From NCBI GenBank assembly GCA_945903645.1, contig CAMDOM010000006.1:1-64000 (forward strand): a stretch of DNA of 64,000 bases. Reading direction: 5' to 3'. This document shows positions 17,628 through 27,109 of the stretch, in pieces. Position 1 is the first letter of the stretch; every line of letters begins with the position of its first letter. This DNA comes from Chryseobacterium gleum. GTDB taxonomy: Bacteria > Bacteroidota > Bacteroidia > UBA10329. The notes under the pieces were generated by a model. That model had not been told where the DNA came from. It ran no database searches and saw only the letters and a program-made list of their open reading frames with translations. The position numbers and the translations under genes were made by a program.

Positions 17628-19897
17628 TGCTGAAACGCGGTAGTCGAAACCCCATTATAGATATGAAACAGCTTTATACTTTTTATTCGGACTGGCCTAC
17701 GATAAAACATGTTGCCTTGCTTTTAATAGCAATGATGTTTGGCGGGGTAGTGCAAGCGCAAACAGTGGATGTTGGTCCTGCCGATACCTCAGTTTGCAAC
17801 GGAACCCCAATTACGCTTACTGCTATTACTACGGGCGTGGGCACCAACCCAACGTTTACAAACTTGAATTTTAATACGGATGATTTCCATAGTGGAGTGA
17901 TAGATATTGGGTTCAATTTTGATTATTTCGGCAATACCTACAACCAATGCGTAGTATCTACCAATGGTTATATCACTTTCGATTTGGGAACAGCAGGCAC
18001 TGGCTCACCGTGGAGTATTAATGCCGCAAGCCCCACTCCTGGAGTGCCGGATAACGCCATTATGTTTCCGTGGCAGGACATTAATCCAGGAGTTGCATCT
18101 GGTGGAACAAACTCAGCCGATTGTGGCGATGGAACATTCATTGTCGATTTTATTGATATTGCCATGTTTAGCTGCACCGATTTGCTTTTTACCATGCAAG
18201 TTGTGCTTTTTGAGAATACGAATATTATTGAAACCTACATTACCGACAAGCCCATTTGCGCTACGTGGAATGCAGGTGCTGCTATTCATGGATTGGAAAA
18301 TGCTGGTGGTACTCAATCGGTTATTGTGCCGGGAAGAAATTTTCCAACACAATGGGCTACGAACAACGATGCCGTGCGGTTTACTCCCAATGGCTCAGGT
18401 AGCTATACGGTGGATACGTCTATTCCTTTTAATCCCATTCCTGTTGGAAGTGAAAATATTGTTTGGACAAATGCTGCTGGAACTGTTCTGGGCAACACAG
18501 CGTCTATCACTGTAACGCCTGTTTTGGCTACTTGGTACTATTGCACGTTTCAGTCGGCATGTTCGGCCATCACAGTGCGTGACTCCATTCTTGTTACGTT
18601 GGGTAATGTTGATATAACTACTCTGAAAGAAGATGTTTCTTGCTTTGGTTTTGCAGATGGAACTATTGGTGTGGATCCAGTTGGCAGTAATTTTCCAGTT
18701 ACGGTTGAGTTGCTAGATGGTAATGGAGCTGTAGTAGATATGATGACCAATGTGAATGGTGCCGTCACTTTTGCTGGCCTAGTGGCAGGAGATTATACCG
18801 CTACAGTAATTGATGCTGTGGGTTGCGAAACCAGTTTGAATGTCACGCTTACCCAACCGACTCAACTTGCAGTGACTGCTGGCCATATAGACATCCTTTG
18901 CACTGGAGATAATAATGGAATTGCGTATGCTTTGGCAAGTGGTGGAACTATACCGTATGCATTGCAGTGGAGCGACCAACTTTTGCAAAACACAGATACG
19001 ATTATCAACCTTGGCCCTGGGCCATATAGAATTACCGTTACCGACTTTTTGGGATGTGTGGTAGATACTACCATGCTAGTTGTTCAGCCGCTTCCTCTGA
19101 GCATCAGCTTTGTTGCTGGGGCGGATACCTGCCTTCGTCAAGATGGTGCAATACGCACGCAAACACAGGGCGGAACCAAGCCTTACACCTACATCTGGAA
19201 TTCGATTACGGATTCTGCATTTTATGAGGTAAACGACCTTGAAAACTGGAATTATATTTCGCAACTACCCACAGGTGATTATACCGTGGTTGTGGTAGAC
19301 TCGAATGCGTGCGAAATTGAACGAACGGCAAATGTGCCTATGATAGTGCCGCCCATGGCAGCTTTCAGCAGCAGGTCGAAACCTGAAGAACTCACCAATC
19401 CTGTGGTAGAGTTTTTTAACGAATCGCAAGCGTCAGAAACGTATGAATGGCACTTTGGCGATGGCGACATCAGCAATGCGTTGCATCCCGAACATGCCTA
19501 CGAATCGCCAGGAGCTTTCCTTGTAATGTTGATTGCGTACAACGAGCCACGTTACGGATGCAGCGATACTACTTTCCGCTATATGCAGGTGGATCCATTA
19601 TTCACTTTTTATGTACCAAACAGTTTTACGCCTGATGGCGATGGGTTGAATGATGAGTTTAAACCCGTTGGGGAAAACTTTGAATATGAGTCCTACAATC
19701 TTCAGATTTATGACCGTTGGGGTGGATTGCTGTGGCAAACCGACAACCCGAATCGTGGGTGGAATGGCACAGATCCAGGAAGTTTAGAAGAGGTGAAAAA
19801 CGGAAATTACATCTACATCTTCACCATGAAGAAGTTTAACACCTTCGAACCAAAGGTAATTACAGGTTCGGTAAACCTTTATCGCAACAGGGACTAA
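17624..19897 (+). CDS. SprB-repeat/PKD adhesin with CHU_C (T9SS type B) C-terminus
   Basis: Product of 757 residues. The ATG at 17624 overlaps the previous stop by 4 nt (ATGATG). An in-frame ATG at 17663 would give a more usual signal peptide, so the exact start is open. The signal peptide ends at VVQAQ (residue 46). Domains in order: a Cys-containing beta module of about 210 residues (FNFDYFGNTYNQ, VSTNGYITFD, then FENTNIIETYI) shared with the next gene; an Ig-like segment; three SprB-type repeats (each ending like GDYTATVIDAVGC); one PKD (YEWHFGDG); and CHU_C (FTPDGDGLNDEF, YDRWGGL). It is probably secreted by type IX secretion to the cell surface. The TAATG junction couples it to the next adhesin. 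Confidence 0.85.
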   Translation: MMLKRGSRNPIIDMKQLYTFYSDWPTIKHVALLLIAMMFGGVVQAQTVDVGPADTSVCNGTPITLTAITTGVGTNPTFTNLNFNTDDFHSGVIDIGFNFDYFGNTYNQCVVSTNGYITFDLGTAGTGSPWSINAASPTPGVPDNAIMFPWQDINPGVASGGTNSADCGDGTFIVDFIDIAMFSCTDLLFTMQVVLFENTNIIETYITDKPICATWNAGAAIHGLENAGGTQSVIVPGRNFPTQWATNNDAVRFTPNGSGSYTVDTSIPFNPIPVGSENIVWTNAAGTVLGNTASITVTPVLATWYYCTFQSACSAITVRDSILVTLGNVDITTLKEDVSCFGFADGTIGVDPVGSNFPVTVELLDGNGAVVDMMTNVNGAVTFAGLVAGDYTATVIDAVGCETSLNVTLTQPTQLAVTAGHIDILCTGDNNGIAYALASGGTIPYALQWSDQLLQNTDTIINLGPGPYRITVTDFLGCVVDTTMLVVQPLPLSISFVAGADTCLRQDGAIRTQTQGGTKPYTYIWNSITDSAFYEVNDLENWNYISQLPTGDYTVVVVDSNACEIERTANVPMIVPPMAAFSSRSKPEELTNPVVEFFNESQASETYEWHFGDGDISNALHPEHAYESPGAFLVMLIAYNEPRYGCSDTTFRYMQVDPLFTFYVPNSFTPDGDGLNDEFKPVGENFEYESYNLQIYDRWGGLLWQTDNPNRGWNGTDPGSLEEVKNGNYIYIFTMKKFNTFEPKVITGSVNLYRNRD

Positions 19898-22800
19898 TGA
19901 TTTTGAGGATAATAATATTTCAACTTGTTGTCTTTCTCGCAATTGCTACAATCCCAACAATTGGGTTTGCTCAGCCAGGGTGCCCATTCGTAGACGCTGG
20001 CAATAACCAAAGTGTCAATTGTAATGTGAACTGTGTGAATCTTCTGGCTGATTATTTAGAGACAGGGGCCACTACGAGCTACACAGTTGAGTCTGTACCA
20101 TACGCTCCACCAGTTCCATACACAGGCGGGACCCAGCAGTTTATTAATACGGATGACGTTTGGGGAAGTGTAATCAATTTGCCCTTCAATTTTTGTTTTT
20201 ATGGTACTCAATATAACCAAGTGGTTATTGGCGCAAATGGCCTAATAACCTTCGATGTTTCAGTTGCAGGAACGGGTTGTGCATGGGCCTATACTGCTTC
20301 CATACCATCGGCTACACTATATACAAACAGTATTATGGGCGCATACCATGATATTGACCCAACATTTGGGGGAACGATTAGTTACTTTATACAGGGAGCA
20401 GCACCATGTAGAATCTTTGGCGTGAGTTTTAATGATATTCCCCATTTTGATTGCAATTGTCAGGGCGGAATTTTTGGTGGAACTTGCAGTCGCACAACCC
20501 AGCAAATAGTAATATATGAAACTACTAACATTATTGAAGTATATCTCGCTCAAAAGGAAACATGCAGCAGCTGGAATAGTGGAAACGCTGTGGTTGGCAT
20601 ACAGAATGCAACCGGTTCTGCAGGCGTAACTCCACCAGGGCGTAATACTGGACCTTGGTCTGCTTCCAATGAAGGTTGGCGGTTTTTGCCAAGTGGTGTG
20701 CCTACTTATCAGATAAATTGGTACGAAGCTGGTGCACTTATTGGCACAGGCGCAACTATTAACGTTTGTCCAAGTGCCACTACCACATATACAAGTGAAG
20801 CCATTTATACAGCTTGCGATGGTAACGTTGTGACCGTGACCGATCAAGTAATGGTTACCCAGAATAGTTCAATGACTGCAAGTGTCACACCTTCTAGTTC
20901 CACCTTATGTCCAGGAGAATCGGTTGTGCTAACTGCTTCAAGTTCTAATGCGGGCGTAACGTATTCTTGGTCACCTGCGACAGGGCTTTCTGGAACAACG
21001 GGAGCAACTGTTACCGCCACACCATTGGTTCCTACCGTTTACACCGTTACTGCTGATGACGGTTTGTGCACAGCCAGTGCCAATGCAACGATTGACATGG
21101 GCACTATAAGCGTTAATACTTCGGTAACTCCGGTAGGTTGTGGTGGAAATAACGGGACGGCAACAGCCACCGCAGTAGGTGCCATAAACCCAATATCTTA
21201 TGCTTGGACAACAACACCAGTTCAAACTACTCAAACCGCTACAGGATTGTCGATTGGCAACTATGATGTCACTGTAACAGATGGTTCTGGGTGTTCCGCT
21301 ACCGAGACTGTGACCGTGGTAACAGGAAACAATTCAATTTCCGCGCCTACTATGACATCTACGGATGCAATTTGCACTGCTAGTAATGGAACTGCAACTG
21401 CTACTCCTGTTAATGGCGCAGCACCATTTGACTATGCTTGGAATACTGTTCCTGTTCAAACAGGACAAACAGCTACAGGCCTTACACCAGGCGTATATCA
21501 AGTTACTTTGACAGATGCGAGCGGTTGTGTAATTACCAATAACGTAACTGTGGGCCTTACGCAAACCGTTATCACCGCAACTATTACGGTATCAACTGAT
21601 GCATCATGTGCTGGTGTTTGCGATGGAACCGCGACCGTTTCTGCTCAAAATGGAACAGCGCCTTATCTTATTGTCTGGGATGACCCAACCAATCAAACCA
21701 CACTTTTTGCGAATGGCCTGTGTGCTGGAAATTATAATGTAGGCGTTATGGATGCCAATGGCTGTGTTGTTTCGGCACAAACAACTATAAATGAGCCATC
21801 TGCTGTGCAAGCAAATGCCACAATGACACGCCAATCTGATTGCGGGCAGCCCAATGGAGAAGCCGATGTAGCAGCCAACGGAGGTAATGTTGCTGCAGAT
21901 TACAGTTATTCGTGGGATTCAACACCGATTCAGAATAGTGCAGCTGCAATAGGGCTATTGCCGGGTAGTTATGATGTGACAGTAACCGATGATAATGGTT
22001 GTTCAGTGGTTGCTTCAGTATTAGTCACTTCAACACCAAGCTTTACAGCCGGGATTAATGTTTTTTCTAACGCCCTATGTTTTAATTCCTGTGATGGAAC
22101 CGCAAGTGTAAATGTGGACAACATTGCTGTTGCCCCTTTAGCGTATTCATGGAATACAGTTCCGCCTCAAAACACTGCCATAGCGTCCGCTCTTTGCGCA
22201 GGAGACTATGACGTTACGGTAACGGATGATTTGGGATGTGTAGCAACCACTGCGGTTACTATTAGCGAACCAACGCAACTTACTGTTGCAGCATCTGTCG
22301 ATTTATCACTAATCTGCATAGGCGGAACAGCACAATTGAGCGCTTCTGCCAATGGAGGAACAACACCAATTGCAGGCTATCAATGGAATGCGGTGCCTGC
22401 GGATGCATCGCTTGTGGCCTCGAATCAAAATCCTACTGTTATGCCCGTTTCCACAAATACTACCTATTCTGTGGTAGCAACGAATTCAAATGGTTGTATT
22501 TCTGCTGCATCGAATACTACGGTTGCCCTGCGCGCTCCGTTAACTTTGGATGTGATTCGTCCGTTGGCTGGGCCAGACACTAGCATTTGCTATGGTGATT
22601 TGGCAATATTGAATCTTGTTGCTACAGGCGGTGATGGAAATTACACCTTCTTGCAATCTCCAAATCCAACGCCATTAGCTTTACCGCTTACTGTTCAGCC
22701 TCTTGTTACCACGGTTTATGATTTTGTAGTGATTGACGGGTGCACTACTCCACCAGCCACAGCTACAAGCACCATCACGGTTAATCCGCTTCCAGTTGTC

Positions 22801-23577
22801 CAGTTTTCTGTAGATGACCCATTTGGTTGCGATGAGCACAGCGCAGTGTTTACTGATATGAGTATTCCTGCAGCGCAGCAATGGTTGTGGGATTTTGGCG
22901 ATGCTAATTCAGGAGCCAATTCTGCTACTCAATCTATTGCTAACCATACATTTTCAGGACCCGGTGTGTATGATATTGCATTACAGGTAATAACCGCAGC
23001 AGGTTGTATGGGCGATACAATTTTCCCTCAGTTTGTAGAGGTGTTTCAACTTCCACAAGCTAATTTCTCGGTTGATCCCACAATTACAAATTTGCTTGAT
23101 GCGACTTTTCATTTCACAGATTTATCCTCTGGAATGGTCAATTCTTGGGATTGGACATTTGGTGATGGCGCGCAAGATAATGTGATGAATCCAGTGCATA
23201 ACTATACTGACACTGGCACATTTGTTATAACGCTTATCGTTACCACGGATGATAATTGCTCTGACTTTGTAAGGCAGTCGGTGGAGGTTGAGCCCGATTT
23301 CATGTTTTATATTCCCAACACATTTACCCCGAACGAGGATGGAAAGAACGATTTCTTCCGTCCTTATGGCGAAGGTGTTCTATGGGAAACCTTATCGATG
23401 GTTATATACGATCGTTGGGGCGAGCAAATATTCTTTACTGCCAGTATCGACAATCCTTGGGACGGAAGCTACCAAGGAGCGCAAGTTGAGTCTGCAGTTT
23501 ACGTTTACACCATTACCATAGTAGACGCCAACTATGACAGCCATACCTATTATGGCAATGTCAATTTGGTGCGATAG
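19897..23577 (+). CDS. Large SprB-repeat/PKD adhesin with CHU_C (T9SS type B) C-terminus
   Basis: Product of 1226 residues; its ATG overlaps the previous TAA by one base. The signal peptide ends near residue 26 (IGFAQ). It shares the N-terminal Cys-containing module with the preceding adhesin (FNFCFYGTQYNQ, GANGLITFD, YETTNIIEVYL). About five SprB-like repeats follow, with recurring YDVTVTD.GC endings. Then come an Ig-like domain, an RPLAGPDTSIC module, two PKDs (LWDFGDA, DWTFGDG) and CHU_C (FTPNEDGKNDFF, YDRWGEQIFF). The last 400 residues closely parallel the adhesin at 23711, indicating duplication. Likely a surface adhesin for gliding or attachment; the ligand is unknown. Confidence 0.86.
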   Translation: MILRIIIFQLVVFLAIATIPTIGFAQPGCPFVDAGNNQSVNCNVNCVNLLADYLETGATTSYTVESVPYAPPVPYTGGTQQFINTDDVWGSVINLPFNFCFYGTQYNQVVIGANGLITFDVSVAGTGCAWAYTASIPSATLYTNSIMGAYHDIDPTFGGTISYFIQGAAPCRIFGVSFNDIPHFDCNCQGGIFGGTCSRTTQQIVIYETTNIIEVYLAQKETCSSWNSGNAVVGIQNATGSAGVTPPGRNTGPWSASNEGWRFLPSGVPTYQINWYEAGALIGTGATINVCPSATTTYTSEAIYTACDGNVVTVTDQVMVTQNSSMTASVTPSSSTLCPGESVVLTASSSNAGVTYSWSPATGLSGTTGATVTATPLVPTVYTVTADDGLCTASANATIDMGTISVNTSVTPVGCGGNNGTATATAVGAINPISYAWTTTPVQTTQTATGLSIGNYDVTVTDGSGCSATETVTVVTGNNSISAPTMTSTDAICTASNGTATATPVNGAAPFDYAWNTVPVQTGQTATGLTPGVYQVTLTDASGCVITNNVTVGLTQTVITATITVSTDASCAGVCDGTATVSAQNGTAPYLIVWDDPTNQTTLFANGLCAGNYNVGVMDANGCVVSAQTTINEPSAVQANATMTRQSDCGQPNGEADVAANGGNVAADYSYSWDSTPIQNSAAAIGLLPGSYDVTVTDDNGCSVVASVLVTSTPSFTAGINVFSNALCFNSCDGTASVNVDNIAVAPLAYSWNTVPPQNTAIASALCAGDYDVTVTDDLGCVATTAVTISEPTQLTVAASVDLSLICIGGTAQLSASANGGTTPIAGYQWNAVPADASLVASNQNPTVMPVSTNTTYSVVATNSNGCISAASNTTVALRAPLTLDVIRPLAGPDTSICYGDLAILNLVATGGDGNYTFLQSPNPTPLALPLTVQPLVTTVYDFVVIDGCTTPPATATSTITVNPLPVVQFSVDDPFGCDEHSAVFTDMSIPAAQQWLWDFGDANSGANSATQSIANHTFSGPGVYDIALQVITAAGCMGDTIFPQFVEVFQLPQANFSVDPTITNLLDATFHFTDLSSGMVNSWDWTFGDGAQDNVMNPVHNYTDTGTFVITLIVTTDDNCSDFVRQSVEVEPDFMFYIPNTFTPNEDGKNDFFRPYGEGVLWETLSMVIYDRWGEQIFFTASIDNPWDGSYQGAQVESAVYVYTITIVDANYDSHTYYGNVNLVR

Positions 23578-23597
23578 ATAACGCAAAACTGTAGAGC

Positions 23598-23714
23598 ATG
23601 AAGTATAGATTACTACTAATTTTCATGTCCTCTGGGATTTTTTCGGCAGGAGCGCAGAATGTGTTATCGCCTAATTTGACTTTACAAACTCAATTTGATT
23701 CTACAAAAAAATGA
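23598..23714 (+). CDS. Small secreted peptide, 38 residues
   Basis: A complete short ORF (ATG 23598, TGA 23712-23714) fits between two giant adhesins. It is 20 bp after the upstream stop, and its TGA overlaps the next ATG by 4 nt (ATGA). The product has a clear signal peptide (MKYRLLLIFMSSGIF, cleavage near AGAQ, residue 20), leaving a mature peptide of about 18 residues ending in Lys-Lys. The coupling at both ends and the signal peptide argue for a real gene. It could instead be the 5' remnant of a lost adhesin gene. The stop sits directly behind a run of seven A. Confidence 0.55.
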   Translation: MKYRLLLIFMSSGIFSAGAQNVLSPNLTLQTQFDSTKK

Positions 23715-26700
23715 GATTGAATCTCTTTTTTTTAGGCATAATTTTCTGGGCGGTTGTTGGTACAAATCAGGGTTGGGCACAATGTACCATCAGTTCCATG
23801 ACGGCAGCTATATCCAATTGCTACACATCGGCCCAAGGATTTCTGCAGTATGATGTAGACGGAACAATTACCTATTCCAGTGCACCGGTCACAGGGACGC
23901 TCACGGTCACCAATTGTTTTGGTCAGCAACAGATATTTAGTCCACCATTTGGAACGAGTCAGAATTTTTCATTTACTGGGTTACCCCAAGATGGTAACGA
24001 CTGCGATTTTGTGGCCGTGTTTAGTGCCGATGTGGTGTGTACGGAAACTGCAACCGTTAGCGCCCCGCCAACCATCACTTTTTTTAGTTCAGGATGTGTA
24101 ATAGGATCTGGAGAGGTAACGGGTACCATTGAGTTTTTAAATCCACCAACTACTGGAACGCTGGTGGTAAGTATAGACGATGGAACGAATACGGTTCAAA
24201 CCACCATTCTACCGCCATTTGTAAGTCCTGAAGCGTGGACTGTAACGGGCCTCGACCCAGCAGCAGCCACATATATTATCACGTTCTATTTCTCAGATTT
24301 TGCAGGCTGCTCTCAAACCCAATCGATGTTGTGTGGATGTGCTGCAGAGGCTGGTTCTACAACCGCAGCAGTTAATGGAGTCAATTCAACAGCTCCATTG
24401 CTTTGCGAGAACGATGTATTGACCGTAGTTACAAACAACAATTTTGTTTTTCCAGACGATGAAGGGCCAATAGGTGGATTTGCCTACCAACCCGCATTGG
24501 TGTACTTGGTGTTCAACTGTCCCCCAACACCAGGAGTATTCCCAGGAAGCGACCCATGTTTTGTTGGAGTAATTCCAATTGAGGAAAACGTGGGAGATAT
24601 TAACGACCCAAACTCACTTGTGGCGCAAGTTCCTCCAGGAACGTTTACCAACGGGCAGATATTTCTGGCACCGATTACGCTATACCACTTCGACCCTATA
24701 ACTCCCAATTATATTGTGAATTCCAACTGTTGGGATATTGGAACAGTAACTCCCGTCACCTATTTGCAACCCATCACTTCTACTGTTACTCCCGATTGTC
24801 AGGCCAACACAGTTACGGTTGATTTGGTGGGTGGAATGCCTGCCAATAATGGAAGCGTTTTCACAGGCTCGAATCTGTTGCCTGCAAACGCATCGTTTGT
24901 CAATACAACCGTTCCAAATAATGGTTCAATCGTGATTGACGGATTGGCAAATGGCGATATGTATTCCTTCGATGTTACAGATGCATCAGGCTGTACGCAT
25001 CAAATTTCAGGCGGTCCGTTTGTAGCACTTCCAATTGCTGATGAGGGCGTTGATGCCACAAGTTGTGCCCTATCTTTTGTACTTCAACCCACGCCAAGCT
25101 ACGGCATAGGAACGTGGTCTGGAGGTCCTATTGGCACCACCTTCACTCCAAATACCACTACCGCCAATGCTACGGTTACCGTGCCAGCAGATGGAGTTTA
25201 TACCTTTACATGGACGGAGAATAACGGAGCTGGATGCACGGCCACAAACACAGTAGATATTACCTTCTCGCAACTGAGCATTCCAGCTGTAGTTACAGGA
25301 GCTACCTGCGGTATAAGCGATGGACAAATTGTGGTAGCACCTCAAGGTGGCAGTGCACCTTATGATTACTTGTGGACTTCGGGAGGCACGAACCCTGTAG
25401 AATCAAATTTGCCAGCAGGGCCAGTTACAGTTACGGTTACCGATGCAACTGGATGTAGCCTCGACTCTACGTTTATGATTACTATGCCATCGGCATTCAC
25501 ATTTACCACCGCATTTACAGATGTAACATGCTTTGGTACCTGCGATGGAACAGCCTCTGTAACGGCTAATGGCGTGGGTCCATATACTTATGTATGGACA
25601 CCAAATTTGAGCAATATAGACGCAGCTGCAGGGCTTTGCGCTGGTGTGTATGAAGTGGAGATAACGGAGAATAATGATTGTGTTGAAATAGCTACGATTA
25701 CTGTTGGAAGCCCAACGCTGGTTAATGCACAACTGAGTACCGATTTAGCTACTGTTTGTATTGGGCAATCTGCCACACTCGATGCAGCTATAAGCGGAGG
25801 CACCCCGAACTACGGTAATTTCTCGTGGACAAGTGTTCCTGCAGACCCAACCCTTGTGGTCACAAACCAAAACCCAGTGGTTTCGCCATTAGTTACCACC
25901 ACCTACACCTTCACATCAGAAGACAGCAATGGATGTCCATCGGCTCCAAAGGACATTATTATCACCGTAAGACAACCATTAACGCTTGATGTAACTCGCC
26001 CATTGGCAGGTCCCGATACATCTATTTGCCCCTACGATTTTGCAACAATCGACCTTATTGCCGGAGGTGGAGATGGTAATTACTCCATTTTCCTTCTTCC
26101 CGACATGGTCAATCCAATAGCACTTCCATTGGATACCCAACCTGCGGTAACCACCACGTTTAATTTCATGGTTACTGATGGATGCACCACACCTGCCGCC
26201 TTTGCCAGTAGCACGGTTACAATTCTACCACTTCCATTAGTTGATTTTAGCGCAGATGACCAAGATGGATGCGATGTGCATACCGTGCAATTTACCGACC
26301 TAACTCAACCTGCGTCAACGCAATGGAGTTGGAACTTTGGAGATGCAAATTCGAATGCCAACACCGCTACTGTGGCCAATCCATTCCATGAGTTTTCAGG
26401 GTCAGGAGTCTATGATATTAGCCTAACCGCTTGGACGGCACAAGGCTGTACTAGCGACACCACCATGGTTGCGTTTATTGAGGTGTATCCATTACCTAGC
26501 GCCATATTTGATTTGGACCCAAGTTTAACCACACTACTTAATGCCAATGTGAAATTCACCGATGGTTCGTTTGCTGATATTGCCACTTGGGCTTGGAATT
26601 TTGGCGATGGAGCAACTGGGGCACAATCAAATCCACGGCATCAGTACAGCGATACAGGGACTTTTGTGATAACTTTAACAGTAACCACCATCAACGGCTG

Positions 26701-27019
26701 CACCGATGTAACCACCCGCGAATTGGTTATAGAACCTGACTTTACGTTCTACATTCCCAATGCATTTACGCCAAACAACGACCGCGACAACGAAGGCTTT
26801 ATACCTTACGGAGAAGGAGTAGATTGGTCTACTTTGCAGCTTTCCATTTATACCCGTTGGGGCGAGCTCATTTACTACACAGCTGATATAGATAGCCCTT
26901 GGGATGGATCATACAAAGGAGCGCAAGTTGACTCGGGTGTATTTGTTTATCGGATTGAAATTACTGACCTAAAAGGTGGACTTCATGAATATACTGGCCA
27001 CGTTACTTTGGTGAGATAG
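23711..27019 (+). CDS. Large SprB-repeat/PKD adhesin with CHU_C (T9SS type B) C-terminus
   Basis: Product of 1102 residues with a signal peptide ending near residue 24 (GWAQC). The N-terminal half has two related Ig-like segments (GTLTVTNCFG; GTLVVSIDDG) and Cys-rich linkers. Two SprB-like repeats follow (CGISDGQIVVAPQGGSAPYDY; CFGTCDGTASVTANGVGPY). It then carries the same C-terminal series as the adhesin ending at 23577: Ig-like, RPLAGPDTSIC module, two PKDs (SWNFGDA, AWNFGDG) and CHU_C (FTPNNDRDNEGF, YTRWGELIYY). It is the last gene of the ECF-led operon; no terminator is obvious after it, but a new promoter begins at 27055. Confidence 0.86.
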   Translation: MRLNLFFLGIIFWAVVGTNQGWAQCTISSMTAAISNCYTSAQGFLQYDVDGTITYSSAPVTGTLTVTNCFGQQQIFSPPFGTSQNFSFTGLPQDGNDCDFVAVFSADVVCTETATVSAPPTITFFSSGCVIGSGEVTGTIEFLNPPTTGTLVVSIDDGTNTVQTTILPPFVSPEAWTVTGLDPAAATYIITFYFSDFAGCSQTQSMLCGCAAEAGSTTAAVNGVNSTAPLLCENDVLTVVTNNNFVFPDDEGPIGGFAYQPALVYLVFNCPPTPGVFPGSDPCFVGVIPIEENVGDINDPNSLVAQVPPGTFTNGQIFLAPITLYHFDPITPNYIVNSNCWDIGTVTPVTYLQPITSTVTPDCQANTVTVDLVGGMPANNGSVFTGSNLLPANASFVNTTVPNNGSIVIDGLANGDMYSFDVTDASGCTHQISGGPFVALPIADEGVDATSCALSFVLQPTPSYGIGTWSGGPIGTTFTPNTTTANATVTVPADGVYTFTWTENNGAGCTATNTVDITFSQLSIPAVVTGATCGISDGQIVVAPQGGSAPYDYLWTSGGTNPVESNLPAGPVTVTVTDATGCSLDSTFMITMPSAFTFTTAFTDVTCFGTCDGTASVTANGVGPYTYVWTPNLSNIDAAAGLCAGVYEVEITENNDCVEIATITVGSPTLVNAQLSTDLATVCIGQSATLDAAISGGTPNYGNFSWTSVPADPTLVVTNQNPVVSPLVTTTYTFTSEDSNGCPSAPKDIIITVRQPLTLDVTRPLAGPDTSICPYDFATIDLIAGGGDGNYSIFLLPDMVNPIALPLDTQPAVTTTFNFMVTDGCTTPAAFASSTVTILPLPLVDFSADDQDGCDVHTVQFTDLTQPASTQWSWNFGDANSNANTATVANPFHEFSGSGVYDISLTAWTAQGCTSDTTMVAFIEVYPLPSAIFDLDPSLTTLLNANVKFTDGSFADIATWAWNFGDGATGAQSNPRHQYSDTGTFVITLTVTTINGCTDVTTRELVIEPDFTFYIPNAFTPNNDRDNEGFIPYGEGVDWSTLQLSIYTRWGELIYYTADIDSPWDGSYKGAQVDSGVFVYRIEITDLKGGLHEYTGHVTLVR

Positions 27020-27054
27020 AGCTTTTATTCACTTTTTAATTGGATTTTTTAGAA

Positions 27055-27087
27055 TTTGCTCAAATTCAATTCATTCTATTATCTTCG
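27055..27087 (+). promoter_or_regulatory. Bacteroidota promoter for the collagen-like gene
   Basis: TTTG at 27055-27058 and TATCTTCG at 27080-27087 are separated by 21 nt, a good -33/-7 arrangement. Transcription would start near 27093, 17 nt before the ATG at 27110, which excludes the longer reading frame from 27056. Confidence 0.6.
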
Positions 27088-27109
27088 ACCCCTTAACAAC
27101 CCGATTCAC

